A stretch of DNA of 64,000 nucleotides from Pseudomonas campi (lineage in GTDB: Bacteria > Pseudomonadota > Gammaproteobacteria > Pseudomonadales > Pseudomonadaceae): NCBI RefSeq assembly GCF_013200955.2, contig NZ_CP053697.2, forward strand, positions 1,426,001-1,490,000, written 5' to 3'. The notes beneath the pieces are model-generated. The model saw only the letters and a list, made by a program, of their open reading frames with translations, did no database searches and was not told where the DNA came from. Positions 1 to 8,713 of this stretch are shown piece after piece. The position numbers and the translations under genes were made by a program. The stretch's first letter is position 1; every line of letters starts with the position of its first letter.

Positions 1-1
1 T

Positions 2-328
2 TACAACTGGCACCACGATCGCTATCAGGAGCGCCGCCACCATCACTATGCGCCGGGTTACGACGGGCGCTACGGCTGGCAGGGGCATGATCGTCGCCAT
101 GACCGCCGCGATGAACACCGTGGCCAGGAGCATGCGCGGCCGGTACCGAATGTCCATGGCTACAGGCCCTCGCGCCACGATGACAACCGCTACCAGCAGC
201 GCGAGTACGGACGTAATCAGGTGCTCTCGCTTCCGCAGCCCGGCAAGCATTACCAGATCCAGCGTGAGGATCGACCGCGCCATCAGCAGCGTCATGACGA
301 GAAAGAAAAGCGTCGAGAGCGCAATTAG
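2..328 (+). CDS. C-terminal part of a His/Tyr/Arg/Gln-rich hypothetical protein (5' end outside window)
   Basis: An open frame runs from the first bases of the window to a TAG stop at 326-328, giving 108 residues with no start inside the window. The composition is extreme: repeated Tyr, His, Arg, Gln and Asp, with runs such as RRHHHYAPGYDGRYGW and a basic tail ending KEKRRERN. A terminator-like hairpin follows directly, which supports this frame as the end of a real gene. Low-complexity basic periplasmic proteins of the RcnB/YXWGXW kind have similar composition, but no family can be assigned from this fragment. Confidence 0.6.
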   Translation, partial: YNWHHDRYQERRHHHYAPGYDGRYGWQGHDRRHDRRDEHRGQEHARPVPNVHGYRPSRHDDNRYQQREYGRNQVLSLPQPGKHYQIQREDRPRHQQRHDEKEKRRERN

Positions 329-351
329 CGTGGTCAATGGATGCGCATGAA

Positions 352-388
352 AAAGCCGGTCTGCCAAATGGCAGGCCGGCTTTCTTTT
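352..388 (+). terminator. Rho-independent terminator
   Basis: Inverted repeat with arms 352-365 and 370-383 (AAAGCCGGTCTGCC against GGCAGGCCGGCTTT, one mismatch), a 4-base loop, and a T-rich run at 381-388. It ends the upstream partial gene and lies just before the convergent cyaB stop. Confidence 0.8.
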
Positions 389-412
389 GGCCACCTTGCG
401 CTGGTTTATTCG

Positions 413-1789
413 CTAGAGGATGACCTTGTCGCGCAGCTTTTCGGCGGCATGGTTGAGCGCCTGGATGACTTTTTCCTTGTCGTAGTTCTGGATGCCGTTG
501 GTATCCAGGTACATGGAGAAGCCGGGTAGTTCGTGTTCGACATAGCTGGACTTGGCGCCCAGGTCGCGGCGGAAGTCCACCACCTCGTAGATTTGCACCG
601 GGCGGCTGAAGCCCTTGACCGTGATCTGGCCCTTGTCGCGGCACATGATCACGTCCTTGATCAGCGAGTAGGTCTCGTGGGAGATCAGGATCTCGCCGGC
701 TTCGGCCGAGCTTTCCAGGCGGCTGGCCAGGTTCACTTCGCGACCGATGATGGTGTAGTCCATGCGCGTGTCGGCGCCGAAGTTGCCCACCGTGCAGTAG
801 CCGGTGTTGAGGCCCATGCGGATTTCCAGCGGCTTGGTGATGCCCTGGGCACGCCACTGCTGGCGCAGCACTTTCATGTGCTTGCGCATGGCGATGGCCA
901 TGGACACGGCGTTGACGGCGTCCTGCTTGGCGCCCAGGGTCTTGGGGTCGCCGAAGAACACTAGGACGCTGTCGCCGACGAACTTGTCGATGGTGCCGCC
1001 GTACTTCAGGGCGATTTTCGACATTTCGTTGAGGTAGGTGTTGAGCAGGTCGGTGAGCTGCTCGGCTTCCAGCTCTTCGGACAGCTCGGTGAAGCCTTTG
1101 ATGTCGGAGAAGAACACGGTGAGTTTCTTGCGCTGGGTTTCCAGGCGCACGTGCTTCTTGCCGCTGAAGATCATTTCCCAGACCTGCGGCGACAGGTACT
1201 TGGCCAGGTTGCGTGCCAGGCGGGCGGCTTTTTCCTGCTCCTTCTTGATCTCGCTGCGCACCAGGGTCAGGCGCTGGCCCTGGGCATGCACGAAGAAGGC
1301 GGTGATGCAGATATACAGAGTGGTCAGCAGGATGCTGACCATGGCCACCAGGATCGGCGTGGCCGCATTGATTTGCGGGTGCAGCAGGGCTGTGCACAGG
1401 GCCATGCTGCCAGCGGCGATCAGCAGGACCAGGCCCATGTGGCGCAGACCGCCGGAGATCAGTGCACTGAAACTGAGAGTCAGCAGGATCATCAGCCCCG
1501 GCACCACCGAGAAACCCATCAGCACGGCCGCCGTACCCGCATGGACGGCGTCGATGAACAGCAAGCCGAGGTGCGTCTGTTGTGGGTAGTCCTGCTTGAA
1601 GCGGTTGCCCAGGTGATGAGCCAGATGCGGGTAGAGCAGGGCGTAGGGCACCATCCACAGGATGTCGTAGGCGAAGTGCTGGGCGTAGGTGCCGGCGGCG
1701 ATGCTGGCGGCGGAGGCGATGTAGGCCAGCACGCGTGAGTAGTATTCGCGCAGCAACGGGGCGGACTGAACCTGGGCAGGTGACTTCAT
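413..1789 (-). CDS. cyaB: MASE2-domain class III adenylate cyclase
   Basis: 458 residues. Residues about 15-170 are hydrophobic and match the MASE2 membrane sensor module. A short linker (175-215) precedes the class III cyclase domain (about 220-405). Metal-binding Asp229 (in FSDIKGF) and Asp273 (in VGDSVLVFFG) are present. Lys269 and Asp344 fit the adenine-selecting pair, and Asn353 and Arg357 the transition-state residues, so this should make cAMP rather than cGMP. In P. aeruginosa CyaB supplies the cAMP that activates Vfr; that role is inferred here. No strong ribosome binding site precedes the ATG. Its convergent neighbour ends at a hairpin. Confidence 0.92.
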   Translation of the reverse strand: MKSPAQVQSAPLLREYYSRVLAYIASAASIAAGTYAQHFAYDILWMVPYALLYPHLAHHLGNRFKQDYPQQTHLGLLFIDAVHAGTAAVLMGFSVVPGLMILLTLSFSALISGGLRHMGLVLLIAAGSMALCTALLHPQINAATPILVAMVSILLTTLYICITAFFVHAQGQRLTLVRSEIKKEQEKAARLARNLAKYLSPQVWEMIFSGKKHVRLETQRKKLTVFFSDIKGFTELSEELEAEQLTDLLNTYLNEMSKIALKYGGTIDKFVGDSVLVFFGDPKTLGAKQDAVNAVSMAIAMRKHMKVLRQQWRAQGITKPLEIRMGLNTGYCTVGNFGADTRMDYTIIGREVNLASRLESSAEAGEILISHETYSLIKDVIMCRDKGQITVKGFSRPVQIYEVVDFRRDLGAKSSYVEHELPGFSMYLDTNGIQNYDKEKVIQALNHAAEKLRDKVIL

Positions 1790-1950
1790 GAAGTGAAACG
1801 ATCCCCGATATTTTTCTGACGCTTCTAGTCGAGCGTTCAGAGGGTTTGCAAAACCTGAGCCAGTGGTATGGCAGGTGGGGGATCATAACCAAGCGTATGC
1901 TCGACGGCCAAGTACGACCGCCGAATGGTGATTTTCGGTGCTCGCCTGGT

Positions 1951-2538
1951 TCAGCTGGCCGCAGGCCGCATGGCGGCTTTGTAGATGGATTGCCGTGGCT
2001 GGGCGAAGACCCGGCGCAACATGGGCTCGAAGAACGCCAACGGCAGGGTTTCGCCTTGCGGATCAAAGGCGGCGGCGTCGTAACGGGCGCAGAACTCGAT
2101 GGTGCGCTGGTACTGCGGATGGTCCTTGAACTGCTCGCGCAGGTGCCGATCCAGGCCCAAATGGTGGAAGAAATAGTAGCCCTGGAAGATCCCGTGCTTC
2201 TCCACCATCCACAGGTTTTCCGCGCTGACGAAGGGCTTGAGGATGGCGGCGGCGATATCCGGGTGGTTGTAGCTGCCGAGGGTGTCGCCGATGTCGTGGA
2301 GCAGGGCGCAGACCACGTACTCCTCATCCTCGCCGGCGCGGTGGGCCAGGGTGGCGGCCTGCAGCGAGTGGGTCAGACGATCCACCGGAAAACCGCCGAA
2401 GTCGCCATCCAGCAGCTTGAGGTGGCTCAGAATGCGATCCGGCAGGTGGGCGGCGTAGTGGGCGAAATCCTCGGCGATGATGGCCCAGTCCTCGGCCTGG
2501 CCGTCTTCCATGTGGGTGAAGCGGGCGCGGCTGTTCAT
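1951..2538 (-). CDS. HD-domain protein of the PhnZ/TmpB-like family
   Basis: 195 residues from the preferred start. The HD set is complete: His57, His81-Asp82 (LLHDIGD), His92, His115 and further histidines at 125-126 in YYFFHHLG. This spacing resembles the PhnZ/TmpB/MIOX-type HD fold, which binds two metals and can be an oxygenase, rather than a plain nucleotide phosphohydrolase; the substrate is unknown. The chosen ATG begins MNSRARFTHM. A longer frame would start at 2607 and overlap the upstream Mpo1-like gene, and neither start has a good ribosome binding site. The pair is probably co-transcribed. Confidence 0.75.
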   Translation of the reverse strand: MNSRARFTHMEDGQAEDWAIIAEDFAHYAAHLPDRILSHLKLLDGDFGGFPVDRLTHSLQAATLAHRAGEDEEYVVCALLHDIGDTLGSYNHPDIAAAILKPFVSAENLWMVEKHGIFQGYYFFHHLGLDRHLREQFKDHPQYQRTIEFCARYDAAAFDPQGETLPLAFFEPMLRRVFAQPRQSIYKAAMRPAAS

Positions 2539-2578
2539 CAGGTCGGTCTCGTTCTTGTTGTTGCCGATGATGGCTTGA

Positions 2579-2896
2579 TCAGAAGCGGATGCGCCCGGTG
2601 CAGGCATCCTTGAGCATCACCCAGTCGCCCATCAGGCTGTACAACGGGTACTGGAAGGTGGCGGGGCGGTTCTTCTCGAACACGAAGTGGCCAACCCAGG
2701 CAAAGCCATAGCCCGCGACCGGCAGGGCCAGCAGCCAGAGCCATTGCTGGGTCAGCAGGCTGTAACCGAGGATGGCAAGGACCAGCAGGCTGCCGACATA
2801 GTGCAGACGCCGGCAGATATCGTTGCTGTGCTCCTGCAGGTAATAGGGATAGAACTCGGCAAAGCTCTGATAGCGTTCGGTGGGTGCGGCGCTCAT
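2579..2896 (-). CDS. Mpo1-like (DUF962) membrane protein
   Basis: 105 residues with two hydrophobic hairpins and the family signatures FYPYYLQEHSN near the N-terminus, RRLHYVGS and GHFVFEKNRPAT. DUF962 proteins are related to yeast Mpo1, an iron-dependent dioxygenase in 2-hydroxy fatty acid oxidation; the bacterial substrate is not established. The start at 2896 is chosen because AGGAGGT lies six bases upstream. The frame stays open to 2959 but that extension has no ribosome binding site. It sits 40 bp upstream of the HD gene on the same strand. Confidence 0.85.
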   Translation of the reverse strand: MSAAPTERYQSFAEFYPYYLQEHSNDICRRLHYVGSLLVLAILGYSLLTQQWLWLLALPVAGYGFAWVGHFVFEKNRPATFQYPLYSLMGDWVMLKDACTGRIRF

Positions 2897-3021
2897 GGCG
2901 TACCTCCTGTCATTGTCGACGGACAGTGTAGGGTGGCTGTCTTCTGCGGCCAGTGACATACAGTGCCAGTTTAGTATCCTTGCGCCGCCAGCCTGCGCTT
3001 GAACAGAACAAGAATCAGCCT

Positions 3022-4023
3022 ATGAGCGAACGTACCACTTCATCCAGTTGGGCTTCCGGCATTGTTGCGGCGCTGGAGCTTGGCGGTGTTGACTGCCGCA
3101 GCCTGTTTGTCCGCCTGGGCATGGAGTACGCGGCGCTCAGCGATGCCGATGCGCGCTTCCCGCAGGATGGCATGACCCGCCTGTGGCACCTGGCCGTGGA
3201 AGCCTCCGGCAATCCGGCGATCGGTCTGAACATGGCGAAGACCCTGCGTCCGTCGTCGTTCAACGTGGTGGGTTATGCGGTGATGTCCAGCCGCAATCTG
3301 CAGGAGGGTTTCACCCGTCTGGTGCGCTATCAGCGGATCATCGGCGAGGGCGCCGACCTCAGTTTCCACCCCACGCCGGAAGGCTACGAGATCGTTCTGG
3401 CCATCCACGGCGATCGCCTGCCTTCCGCAAGCCAGAGTGCCGAAGCGTCGCTGGCGTATTCCCTGGCGTTCTGTCGTTGGCTTACCGGCAAACTACTGAG
3501 TCCGCGTCTGGCCAGCTTCATGGGGCCGGCACCCGTGGATATGCAACCCTACCGTGAAGTATTCCAGTGCCCGCTGAAGTTCAACGCCGAGCACTATGCG
3601 CTGTTGTTCGAGCGGGCCGACCTGGATGCGCCGCTGCCTTCGGCCAACGAGGCGCTGGCGCAGCTGCATGACCGCTTCGCCGGCGATTATCTGGCGCGTT
3701 TCTCGGGCAGTCGGGTAACCCACCAGGTGCGTCAGGTGCTGTGCCGCCTGTTGCCGCAGGGCGAGCCCAAGCGCGAGACCGTGGCGCAGGCCCTGTTGCT
3801 GTCCGAACGGACCTTGCAGCGCCGCTTGCAGGATGAAGGCACCAGCTATCAGCAGCTGCTCGACGACACGCGCCGTGAACTGGCTGGCCAGTATCTGGCC
3901 CAGCCCAACCTGACCCTGCTGGAGATTTCCTATCTGCTCGGCTTCGCCGACCCGAGCAATTTCTTCCGCGCATTCCGCCGCTGGTTTGACGTCACGCCAG
4001 GTGAGTATCGCGCGCGGTTGTAG
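3022..4023 (+). CDS. AraC-family transcriptional regulator
   Basis: 333 residues. The N-terminal two thirds (about 15-210) match the arabinose-binding-like effector domain typical of Pseudomonas regulators of this length, including the FNVVGYAVMSS stretch. The C-terminal AraC DNA-binding domain (about 235-333) has two helix-turn-helices: VAQALLLSERTLQRRLQDEG, then the recognition region ISYLLGFADPSNFFRAFRRW. The start at 3022 (MSERTT) is preferred because upstream residues look non-coding. The gene is divergent from the Mpo1-like gene, so that pair or the phaJ1 cluster are candidate targets. The effector is unknown. Confidence 0.88.
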   Translation: MSERTTSSSWASGIVAALELGGVDCRSLFVRLGMEYAALSDADARFPQDGMTRLWHLAVEASGNPAIGLNMAKTLRPSSFNVVGYAVMSSRNLQEGFTRLVRYQRIIGEGADLSFHPTPEGYEIVLAIHGDRLPSASQSAEASLAYSLAFCRWLTGKLLSPRLASFMGPAPVDMQPYREVFQCPLKFNAEHYALLFERADLDAPLPSANEALAQLHDRFAGDYLARFSGSRVTHQVRQVLCRLLPQGEPKRETVAQALLLSERTLQRRLQDEGTSYQQLLDDTRRELAGQYLAQPNLTLLEISYLLGFADPSNFFRAFRRWFDVTPGEYRARL

Positions 4024-4095
4024 GGTGTGATCCAGCCGGCAGCGTTGCGCTGATCGGCTGTCAGCCCTCTGCGTCAGGCGCAGAGGGCTATCCAC

Positions 4096-4566
4096 TCAGC
4101 CGACGGTTACCTGCGGCATGGCCGGCATGGTTACGGTCTGTTCGGCGCGCGGGGCGAGCACTTCGGCTTCGCCATCGACCACTTGTTCAGCGTTCTGGTT
4201 GAACACCCGGGTAGCCAGGCGCACGCGGCCCTTGGGCAGCTTTTCCAGCACTTCCAGTTTTACCGTCAGGGTGTCGCCCAGCTTCACCGGGCGGGTGAAC
4301 TTGAGCTGCTGGCCGAGGTAGATGGTGCCCGGCCCGGGCAGGCGGCAGGCAATGGCCGCGCTGATCAGTGCGCCGCTGAACATGCCGTGGGCGATACGTT
4401 CCTTGAACATCGTTTCAGCGGCAAAGGCGGCGTCCAGGTGCACGGGGTTGTTGTCGCCGGATACGGCGGCGAACAGCTGGATATCACGTTCTGAAACTGT
4501 CTTGTCGAAACTGGCCTGCTGGCCGACTTCGAGGGCGTCGTAGGGGATGTTGGTTACCTGGGTCAT
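4096..4566 (-). CDS. phaJ1: MaoC-type (R)-specific enoyl-CoA hydratase
   Basis: 156 residues, a single hot-dog domain. The hydratase-2 motif contains catalytic Asp38 and His43 (SGDNNPVH), and the conserved IAHGMFSGALIS follows. The enzyme hydrates trans-2-enoyl-CoA from beta-oxidation to (R)-3-hydroxyacyl-CoA, linking fatty acid breakdown to polyhydroxyalkanoate synthesis. Length and sequence fit Pseudomonas PhaJ1, and the following alpha/beta hydrolase, fadD2 and fadD1 reproduce the phaJ1 neighbourhood known from P. aeruginosa. The ATG overlaps the stop of the upstream hydrolase by four bases (ATGA), so the two are translationally coupled. Confidence 0.9.
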   Translation of the reverse strand: MTQVTNIPYDALEVGQQASFDKTVSERDIQLFAAVSGDNNPVHLDAAFAAETMFKERIAHGMFSGALISAAIACRLPGPGTIYLGQQLKFTRPVKLGDTLTVKLEVLEKLPKGRVRLATRVFNQNAEQVVDGEAEVLAPRAEQTVTMPAMPQVTVG

Positions 4567-5522
4567 GCGGGCTCCTTGACAGGTGTGGGGCAGGTTCGGC
4601 TGCGGGCCAGGGCCGCGTTCAGCCAGTCGTGCAGATGGCGGGTCACTTCGTCGCGATTGCTCTCGTTGAGCATCTCGTGGCGTCCGTCCGGGTAAATCTG
4701 CAGTTGCACGTCCTTGATACCGGCCGCGCGCAGGGCGCCGGCCAGATCGGCAAGACGCTTGCCTTGGCTGACCGGGTCACGCGAGCCGCCGGTGACCAGC
4801 AGCGGCAGGTCGCTGTCGATCTGCGCCAGGTTGTCGACCTGGCTGATGTGCTGCATGCCACCGAGCAGGTCGATCCACAGCTGGTTGCTGCAGGGGTGGC
4901 CGCAGAGTGGGTCGTGGACGTACTTGTCGACTTCCGCCGGGTCGCGGCTGAGCCAGTCGAAGGCCGTGCGGTTGGGCTTGAAGGCCTTGTTGAACGAGCC
5001 GAAGGAAAGGAAGTCGATCAGCTTGCTGTGGCCACCCGGCCCCTGACGCCAGCGCTCGGCACGGGCGATCAGGCTGGCCAGTTTGTACAGCCCCGGCGAC
5101 TGGTAGTTGGAACCGGACAGGATGGCGCCCTGCAGGCTGCAGCTGTGCTGCATCAGGTAGGCCTGGCCGATGTAGCTGCCCATGCTGTGTGCCAGCAGAA
5201 AGATCGGCGCTTGCGGGTGCTGTTGGCGGATATGGTGATTGAGGCTGGCCAGGTCGCCAACCACCTTGCTCCAGCCGTCGGCATCGGCGTAATGGCCGAG
5301 GACGCCGCGTTCGGCGGTGCGGCCGTGGCCGCGTTGGTCGAGGGCGTACACGGCAAAACGGTCGGCGACCAGGCTCTCGGCCAGGCGGGCATAGCGGGCG
5401 CTGTGTTCGGCCATGCCATGGGCGATCATCACCACGGCCTTGGGTGAGCTCTCGCTATACCAGTGGTTGACCAGCAGGGCGGTGCCGTCCGTGGCGTTGA
5501 GCCAGAAGTCTTGGTGCTGCAT
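4563..5522 (-). CDS. Alpha/beta hydrolase (monoacylglycerol lipase / lysophospholipase-like)
   Basis: 319 residues. The fold begins with the oxyanion-type MIAHGMAEHSARY, the DQRGHGR strand and the nucleophile elbow AHSMGS. A late GGSRDPVS acid region and the catalytic-His region YPDGRHEMLNE follow. This order matches the Hydrolase_4 (serine aminopeptidase / monoglyceride lipase) group, so a lipid ester substrate is likely. The ATG at 5522 has AAGGA seven bases upstream; a longer open frame to 5780 lacks such a site and overlaps the next gene. First gene of a two-gene unit with phaJ1. Confidence 0.82.
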   Translation of the reverse strand: MQHQDFWLNATDGTALLVNHWYSESSPKAVVMIAHGMAEHSARYARLAESLVADRFAVYALDQRGHGRTAERGVLGHYADADGWSKVVGDLASLNHHIRQQHPQAPIFLLAHSMGSYIGQAYLMQHSCSLQGAILSGSNYQSPGLYKLASLIARAERWRQGPGGHSKLIDFLSFGSFNKAFKPNRTAFDWLSRDPAEVDKYVHDPLCGHPCSNQLWIDLLGGMQHISQVDNLAQIDSDLPLLVTGGSRDPVSQGKRLADLAGALRAAGIKDVQLQIYPDGRHEMLNESNRDEVTRHLHDWLNAALARSRTCPTPVKEPA

Positions 5523-5589
5523 GGCGGGTCCTTGTGCCCAGGATGTCGCGGCATTGTGCACGGGCTTGGCGGGGCAGGCCAAGTACTGT

Positions 5590-6321
5590 TCAGCGCACTG
5601 GATTGGCGTATCGCTGGAGAATGCGGGTGTACTCGCCGCTGCTGTGCAGTTCGGCCAGGCCGCGGGCGAAGATGGCTGCCCAGTCCGGTTGCCCGGGCTT
5701 CTGGGCGGTGAAGCCGACAAATAGCGGAATCCGCTCCAGGGCTGGCTCCTGCCAGCGCAGGCGGCCGCGCAAGGCGGCATCCTGGTTGATCAGGTAGTCG
5801 CCGACGGTACGTTCCAGCAACACCAGATCGAAACGCCGCGCCGCCAGTTTGCGCAGGTTGCTGATGTCATCCACGGCTTCTTCGGCGGTGAAACCCGAGC
5901 GCAGCAGGTGGGGTGGATAGCCATAGCCACGCACGATGCCGACGCGGCGGCCGCGCAATTCGCTCAGGTTTTGATAGAGCACCGGTTTGCTCTTGCGCAC
6001 GAAGAAGCCCAGCTGGCTGTAGAACAGCGGGCGCGAGGCGATCAACTGCTCCTCGACGATCTCCTGCGGCCACAAGGCCAGCGCGCCCTGGTAATTGCCA
6101 TTGCGCAGGTCGGCACGTACCCGTGCCCAGGGCAGGAAATCCACCTGCGCGACATGCCCCTGGGTGGCGAAGGCGCGTACGCTCAGCTCGACGATGCTGC
6201 CTCCGGCCGGCAACCCCTGCGAACTGTATGGTGGGTATTCCAGGGTGGCCAGGCGCAGTTCTGCCGCCAGAGGCAGGCTCAGGCACAGGGTGAACGCTAA
6301 GGTAGACAGGCTCAGACGCAT
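5590..6321 (-). CDS. Periplasmic solute-binding protein (SBP_bac_3-like)
   Basis: 243 residues with an N-terminal signal peptide (hydrophobic core about 3-18, likely cleavage after LAAE). The mature protein has features of family 3 amino-acid-type binding proteins: LRLATLEYPPYSS at the start, GGSIVELSVRAF, then VGIVRGYGYP and the later LVLLERTVGDYL. There is no transporter permease or ATPase nearby, so it is an orphan receptor, as is frequent in Pseudomonas. The ligand is unknown. Its upstream side faces a miniature palindromic element. Confidence 0.8.
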   Translation of the reverse strand: MRLSLSTLAFTLCLSLPLAAELRLATLEYPPYSSQGLPAGGSIVELSVRAFATQGHVAQVDFLPWARVRADLRNGNYQGALALWPQEIVEEQLIASRPLFYSQLGFFVRKSKPVLYQNLSELRGRRVGIVRGYGYPPHLLRSGFTAEEAVDDISNLRKLAARRFDLVLLERTVGDYLINQDAALRGRLRWQEPALERIPLFVGFTAQKPGQPDWAAIFARGLAELHSSGEYTRILQRYANPVR

Positions 6322-6368
6322 GGGGGCGGGTCGGGATGACAGGCTATTAGCTATAGCTCAATAGAATA

Positions 6369-6634
6369 GGGTCTGTTCCCGTTTCGTTCGCGAACCGCGT
6401 TGCTGCGCAAAATCGTGCCAGGCTAGGCGTGGGACGCAGGCAATGGTCATTCCCTTGGCAAGTCCCGCAACGACGCATGGCGCGATTTTTCGCGCAACCC
6501 GCAGGGGCGGGCCCGTTTTTACGCGGAACGTCGTTACTCGACGGCTCATTTGGACGACCAAACCTCGCGTCCCGCGCCTAGCTCCGCGCAAAAGCGGGCT
6601 CCGTCGCGGCCGTGAACGAAACGGGAACAGACCC
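6369..6634. mobile_element. MITE-like palindromic element with TA target duplication
   Basis: About 266 bp bounded by inverted repeats starting GGGTCTGTTCCC. The outermost 22 bases are identical on both sides, and arms remain alignable inward for about 70 bases with mismatches. The element is flanked by TA on each side (AATA at the left, TAGG at the right), consistent with a TA target duplication as made by IS630/Tc1-type transposases. No open frame inside looks coding. It occupies the divergent intergenic region between the solute-binding protein gene and fadD2. Confidence 0.7.
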
Positions 6635-6652
6635 TAGGGATCGGCCTGCAAT

Positions 6653-6678
6653 CATTGACAAGATTCATACGGTCAATG
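6653..6678. promoter_or_regulatory. Inverted repeat upstream of fadD2
   Basis: CATTGAC at 6653-6659 is mirrored by GTCAATG at 6672-6678, with 12 bases between. It lies about 110 bp upstream of the fadD2 start in the only free intergenic DNA on that side. It could be an operator or part of a promoter; no regulator can be named. Confidence 0.3.
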
Positions 6679-6785
6679 AGTCGTGTGTGGGTATTTGCCT
6701 GCGCCCCTGGAGCTGTTAAGTTCCGGGGCAGCCCGGTCGATGTGTGTGGCCGGATAGGATTTTCAGGTCAAGGGGAATAACAACA

Positions 6786-8474
6786 ATGCAACCTGATTTT
6801 TGGGACGACAAGCGCCCGGCCGGGGTATCCAATCAACTCGATCTTTCCACCTACCGTTCGGTGGTCGAAGTGTTCGAGCGTTCCTGCAAGAAATTCGCTG
6901 ACCGCCCGGCGTTCAGCAACCTGGGTGTCACGCTGACCTATGCCGAGCTGGAGCGCCATTCAGCGGCGTTCGCCGCCTGGTTGCAGAAAAACACCGACCT
7001 CAAGCCCGGCGACCGCATCGCCGTGCAGATGCCCAATATCCTGCAGTACCCGATTGCCGTGTTCGGCGCCATGCGCGCCGGCCTGATCGTGGTCAACACC
7101 AACCCGTTGTACACCGTGCGCGAGATGCGCCATCAGTTCAATGACGCCGGTGTGCGTGCCCTGGTCTACCTCAATACCTTCGGCAAATCGGTGCAGGACG
7201 TGTTGCCCGATACCCCGATCGAGTACCTGATCGAAGCGCGCATGGGCGACATGATGCCGAGCCTCAAGGGCTGGCTGGTCAATACCCTGGTGAAGAAGGT
7301 CAAGAAGCTGGTGCCGGACTACAGCCTGCCGCAGGCGCTGTCGTTCAAAGACGTGCTGCGCAACGGTCGCGGGCATGCCTTGAAGCCAGTCAAGGTCGCT
7401 TTCGACGATGTCGCCGTGCTGCAGTACACCGGTGGCACCACGGGTGTGGCCAAGGGCGCCATGCTGACCCACGGCAACCTGATCGCCAACATGCAGCAGG
7501 TGCATAACTGCCTGCAGCAGACGACTGAGGATGGCCAGCCGCTGATGAAGGAGGGCGGCGAGATCATGATCGCGCCGCTGCCGCTCTACCATATCTATGC
7601 CTTCACCGCGAACTGCATGTGCATGATGGTCAGCGGCAACCACAACGTGCTGATCACCAATCCGCGCGACATTCCGGGCTTCGTCAAGGAACTGGGCAAG
7701 TGGCAGTTCTCCGCGTTTCTGGGTCTCAACACCCTGTTCGTTGCGCTGATGGACAACCCCGAATTCAAGAACCTGGATTTCTCCCGTCTCAAACTGACCA
7801 ACTCCGGCGGCACTGCACTGGTCAAGGCCACGGCCGAGCGCTGGCAGCAGATGACCGGTTGCTCTATTGTCGAAGGCTACGGCCTCACCGAAACCGCGCC
7901 GGTCGCCACCACCAACTGCTACGGCAAGCTGGCGCGCCTGGGTACGGTAGGCATTCCGGTGGCCGGCACGGCACTCAAGGTGATCGACGACGACGGCGTC
8001 GAACAAGCGATTGGTGAGCGTGGCGAGCTGTGCATCAAGGGCCCGCAAGTGATGAAAGGCTACTGGCAACGTCCGGAAGCCACCGCTGAGGTACTGGATG
8101 CCGAAGGCTGGTTCAAGACCGGTGACGTGGCGGTGATCGACCCTGATGGCTATGTACGCATCGTCGACCGCAAGAAGGACATGATCATCGTCTCCGGCTT
8201 CAACGTGTACCCCAACGAGATCGAGGACGTGGTCATGGCTCATCCGAAGGTCGCCAGCTGCGCGGTCATCGGTGTGCCGGATGAGAAATCCGGCGAAGCG
8301 GTCAAGCTGTTCGTCGTGCCGCGTGAGGGCGGCGTCAGCGTGGAAGAGCTGAAGGCCTTCTGCCGGGAGAACTTCACCGGCTACAAGGTACCCAAGCACA
8401 TCGTCTTCAGGGACGCCTTGCCGATGACACCGGTCGGCAAGATTCTTCGTCGCGAACTGCGCGATATCGCCTAA
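6786..8474 (+). CDS. fadD2: Long-chain fatty acyl-CoA synthetase FadD2
   Basis: 562 residues, the usual FadD length. The AMP-binding P-loop motif YTGGTTGVAKGA is near residue 215, followed by EGYGLTETAP and the hinge region GWFKTGDVAVIDPDGYVRIVDRKKD. The C-terminal catalytic Lys lies in TPVGKILRR. It activates free fatty acids to acyl-CoA with ATP and CoA, coupled to uptake. The N-terminus (MQPDFWDDKRPAGV) resembles P. aeruginosa FadD2 rather than FadD1. The start at 6786 has AAGGGG about ten bases upstream. The gene ends at a strong terminator and is therefore not simply co-transcribed with fadD1. Confidence 0.93.
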   Translation: MQPDFWDDKRPAGVSNQLDLSTYRSVVEVFERSCKKFADRPAFSNLGVTLTYAELERHSAAFAAWLQKNTDLKPGDRIAVQMPNILQYPIAVFGAMRAGLIVVNTNPLYTVREMRHQFNDAGVRALVYLNTFGKSVQDVLPDTPIEYLIEARMGDMMPSLKGWLVNTLVKKVKKLVPDYSLPQALSFKDVLRNGRGHALKPVKVAFDDVAVLQYTGGTTGVAKGAMLTHGNLIANMQQVHNCLQQTTEDGQPLMKEGGEIMIAPLPLYHIYAFTANCMCMMVSGNHNVLITNPRDIPGFVKELGKWQFSAFLGLNTLFVALMDNPEFKNLDFSRLKLTNSGGTALVKATAERWQQMTGCSIVEGYGLTETAPVATTNCYGKLARLGTVGIPVAGTALKVIDDDGVEQAIGERGELCIKGPQVMKGYWQRPEATAEVLDAEGWFKTGDVAVIDPDGYVRIVDRKKDMIIVSGFNVYPNEIEDVVMAHPKVASCAVIGVPDEKSGEAVKLFVVPREGGVSVEELKAFCRENFTGYKVPKHIVFRDALPMTPVGKILRRELRDIA

Positions 8475-8521
8475 AAGCCCTATGCTGCCTGCTGTCCGGA
8501 GAAGTTTTCCGGATAGTCAAG

Positions 8522-8554
8522 AAAATGACCACTCAACGTTGAGTGGTCATTTTT
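8522..8554 (+). terminator. Rho-independent terminator after fadD2
   Basis: A perfect 16-bp palindrome without spacer (arms 8522-8537 and 8538-8553, AAAATGACCACTCAAC then its complement) ends in a T run at 8550-8554. The symmetry, with A-run and T-run on opposite sides, means it could also work on the other strand. Confidence 0.85.
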
Positions 8555-8713
8555 ATGACCGTTCGGGGCAGGTTTGGTGCTAGTCGGTGTTTGGCAAAGC
8601 TGCTACTCTCGGCCCGATTTTTTGCCGACCCGTCGGCGAAAACGCACACCAATCACAAAAAATAACCGCCATTGCGCGGTGTTAATAAGCTGTTGCTCAG
8701 GAGTAGGCTTTTC

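Noticed and set aside
2953..3021. N-terminal extension of the AraC regulator
   Set aside because: The extra 23 residues have no family likeness and overlap the divergent promoter region; the ATG at 3022 gives the usual length.
4563..5780. Longer 405-codon form of the hydrolase beside phaJ1
   Set aside because: The first 86 codons overlap the upstream solute-binding protein gene and have no homology; a ribosome binding site precedes the ATG at 5522.
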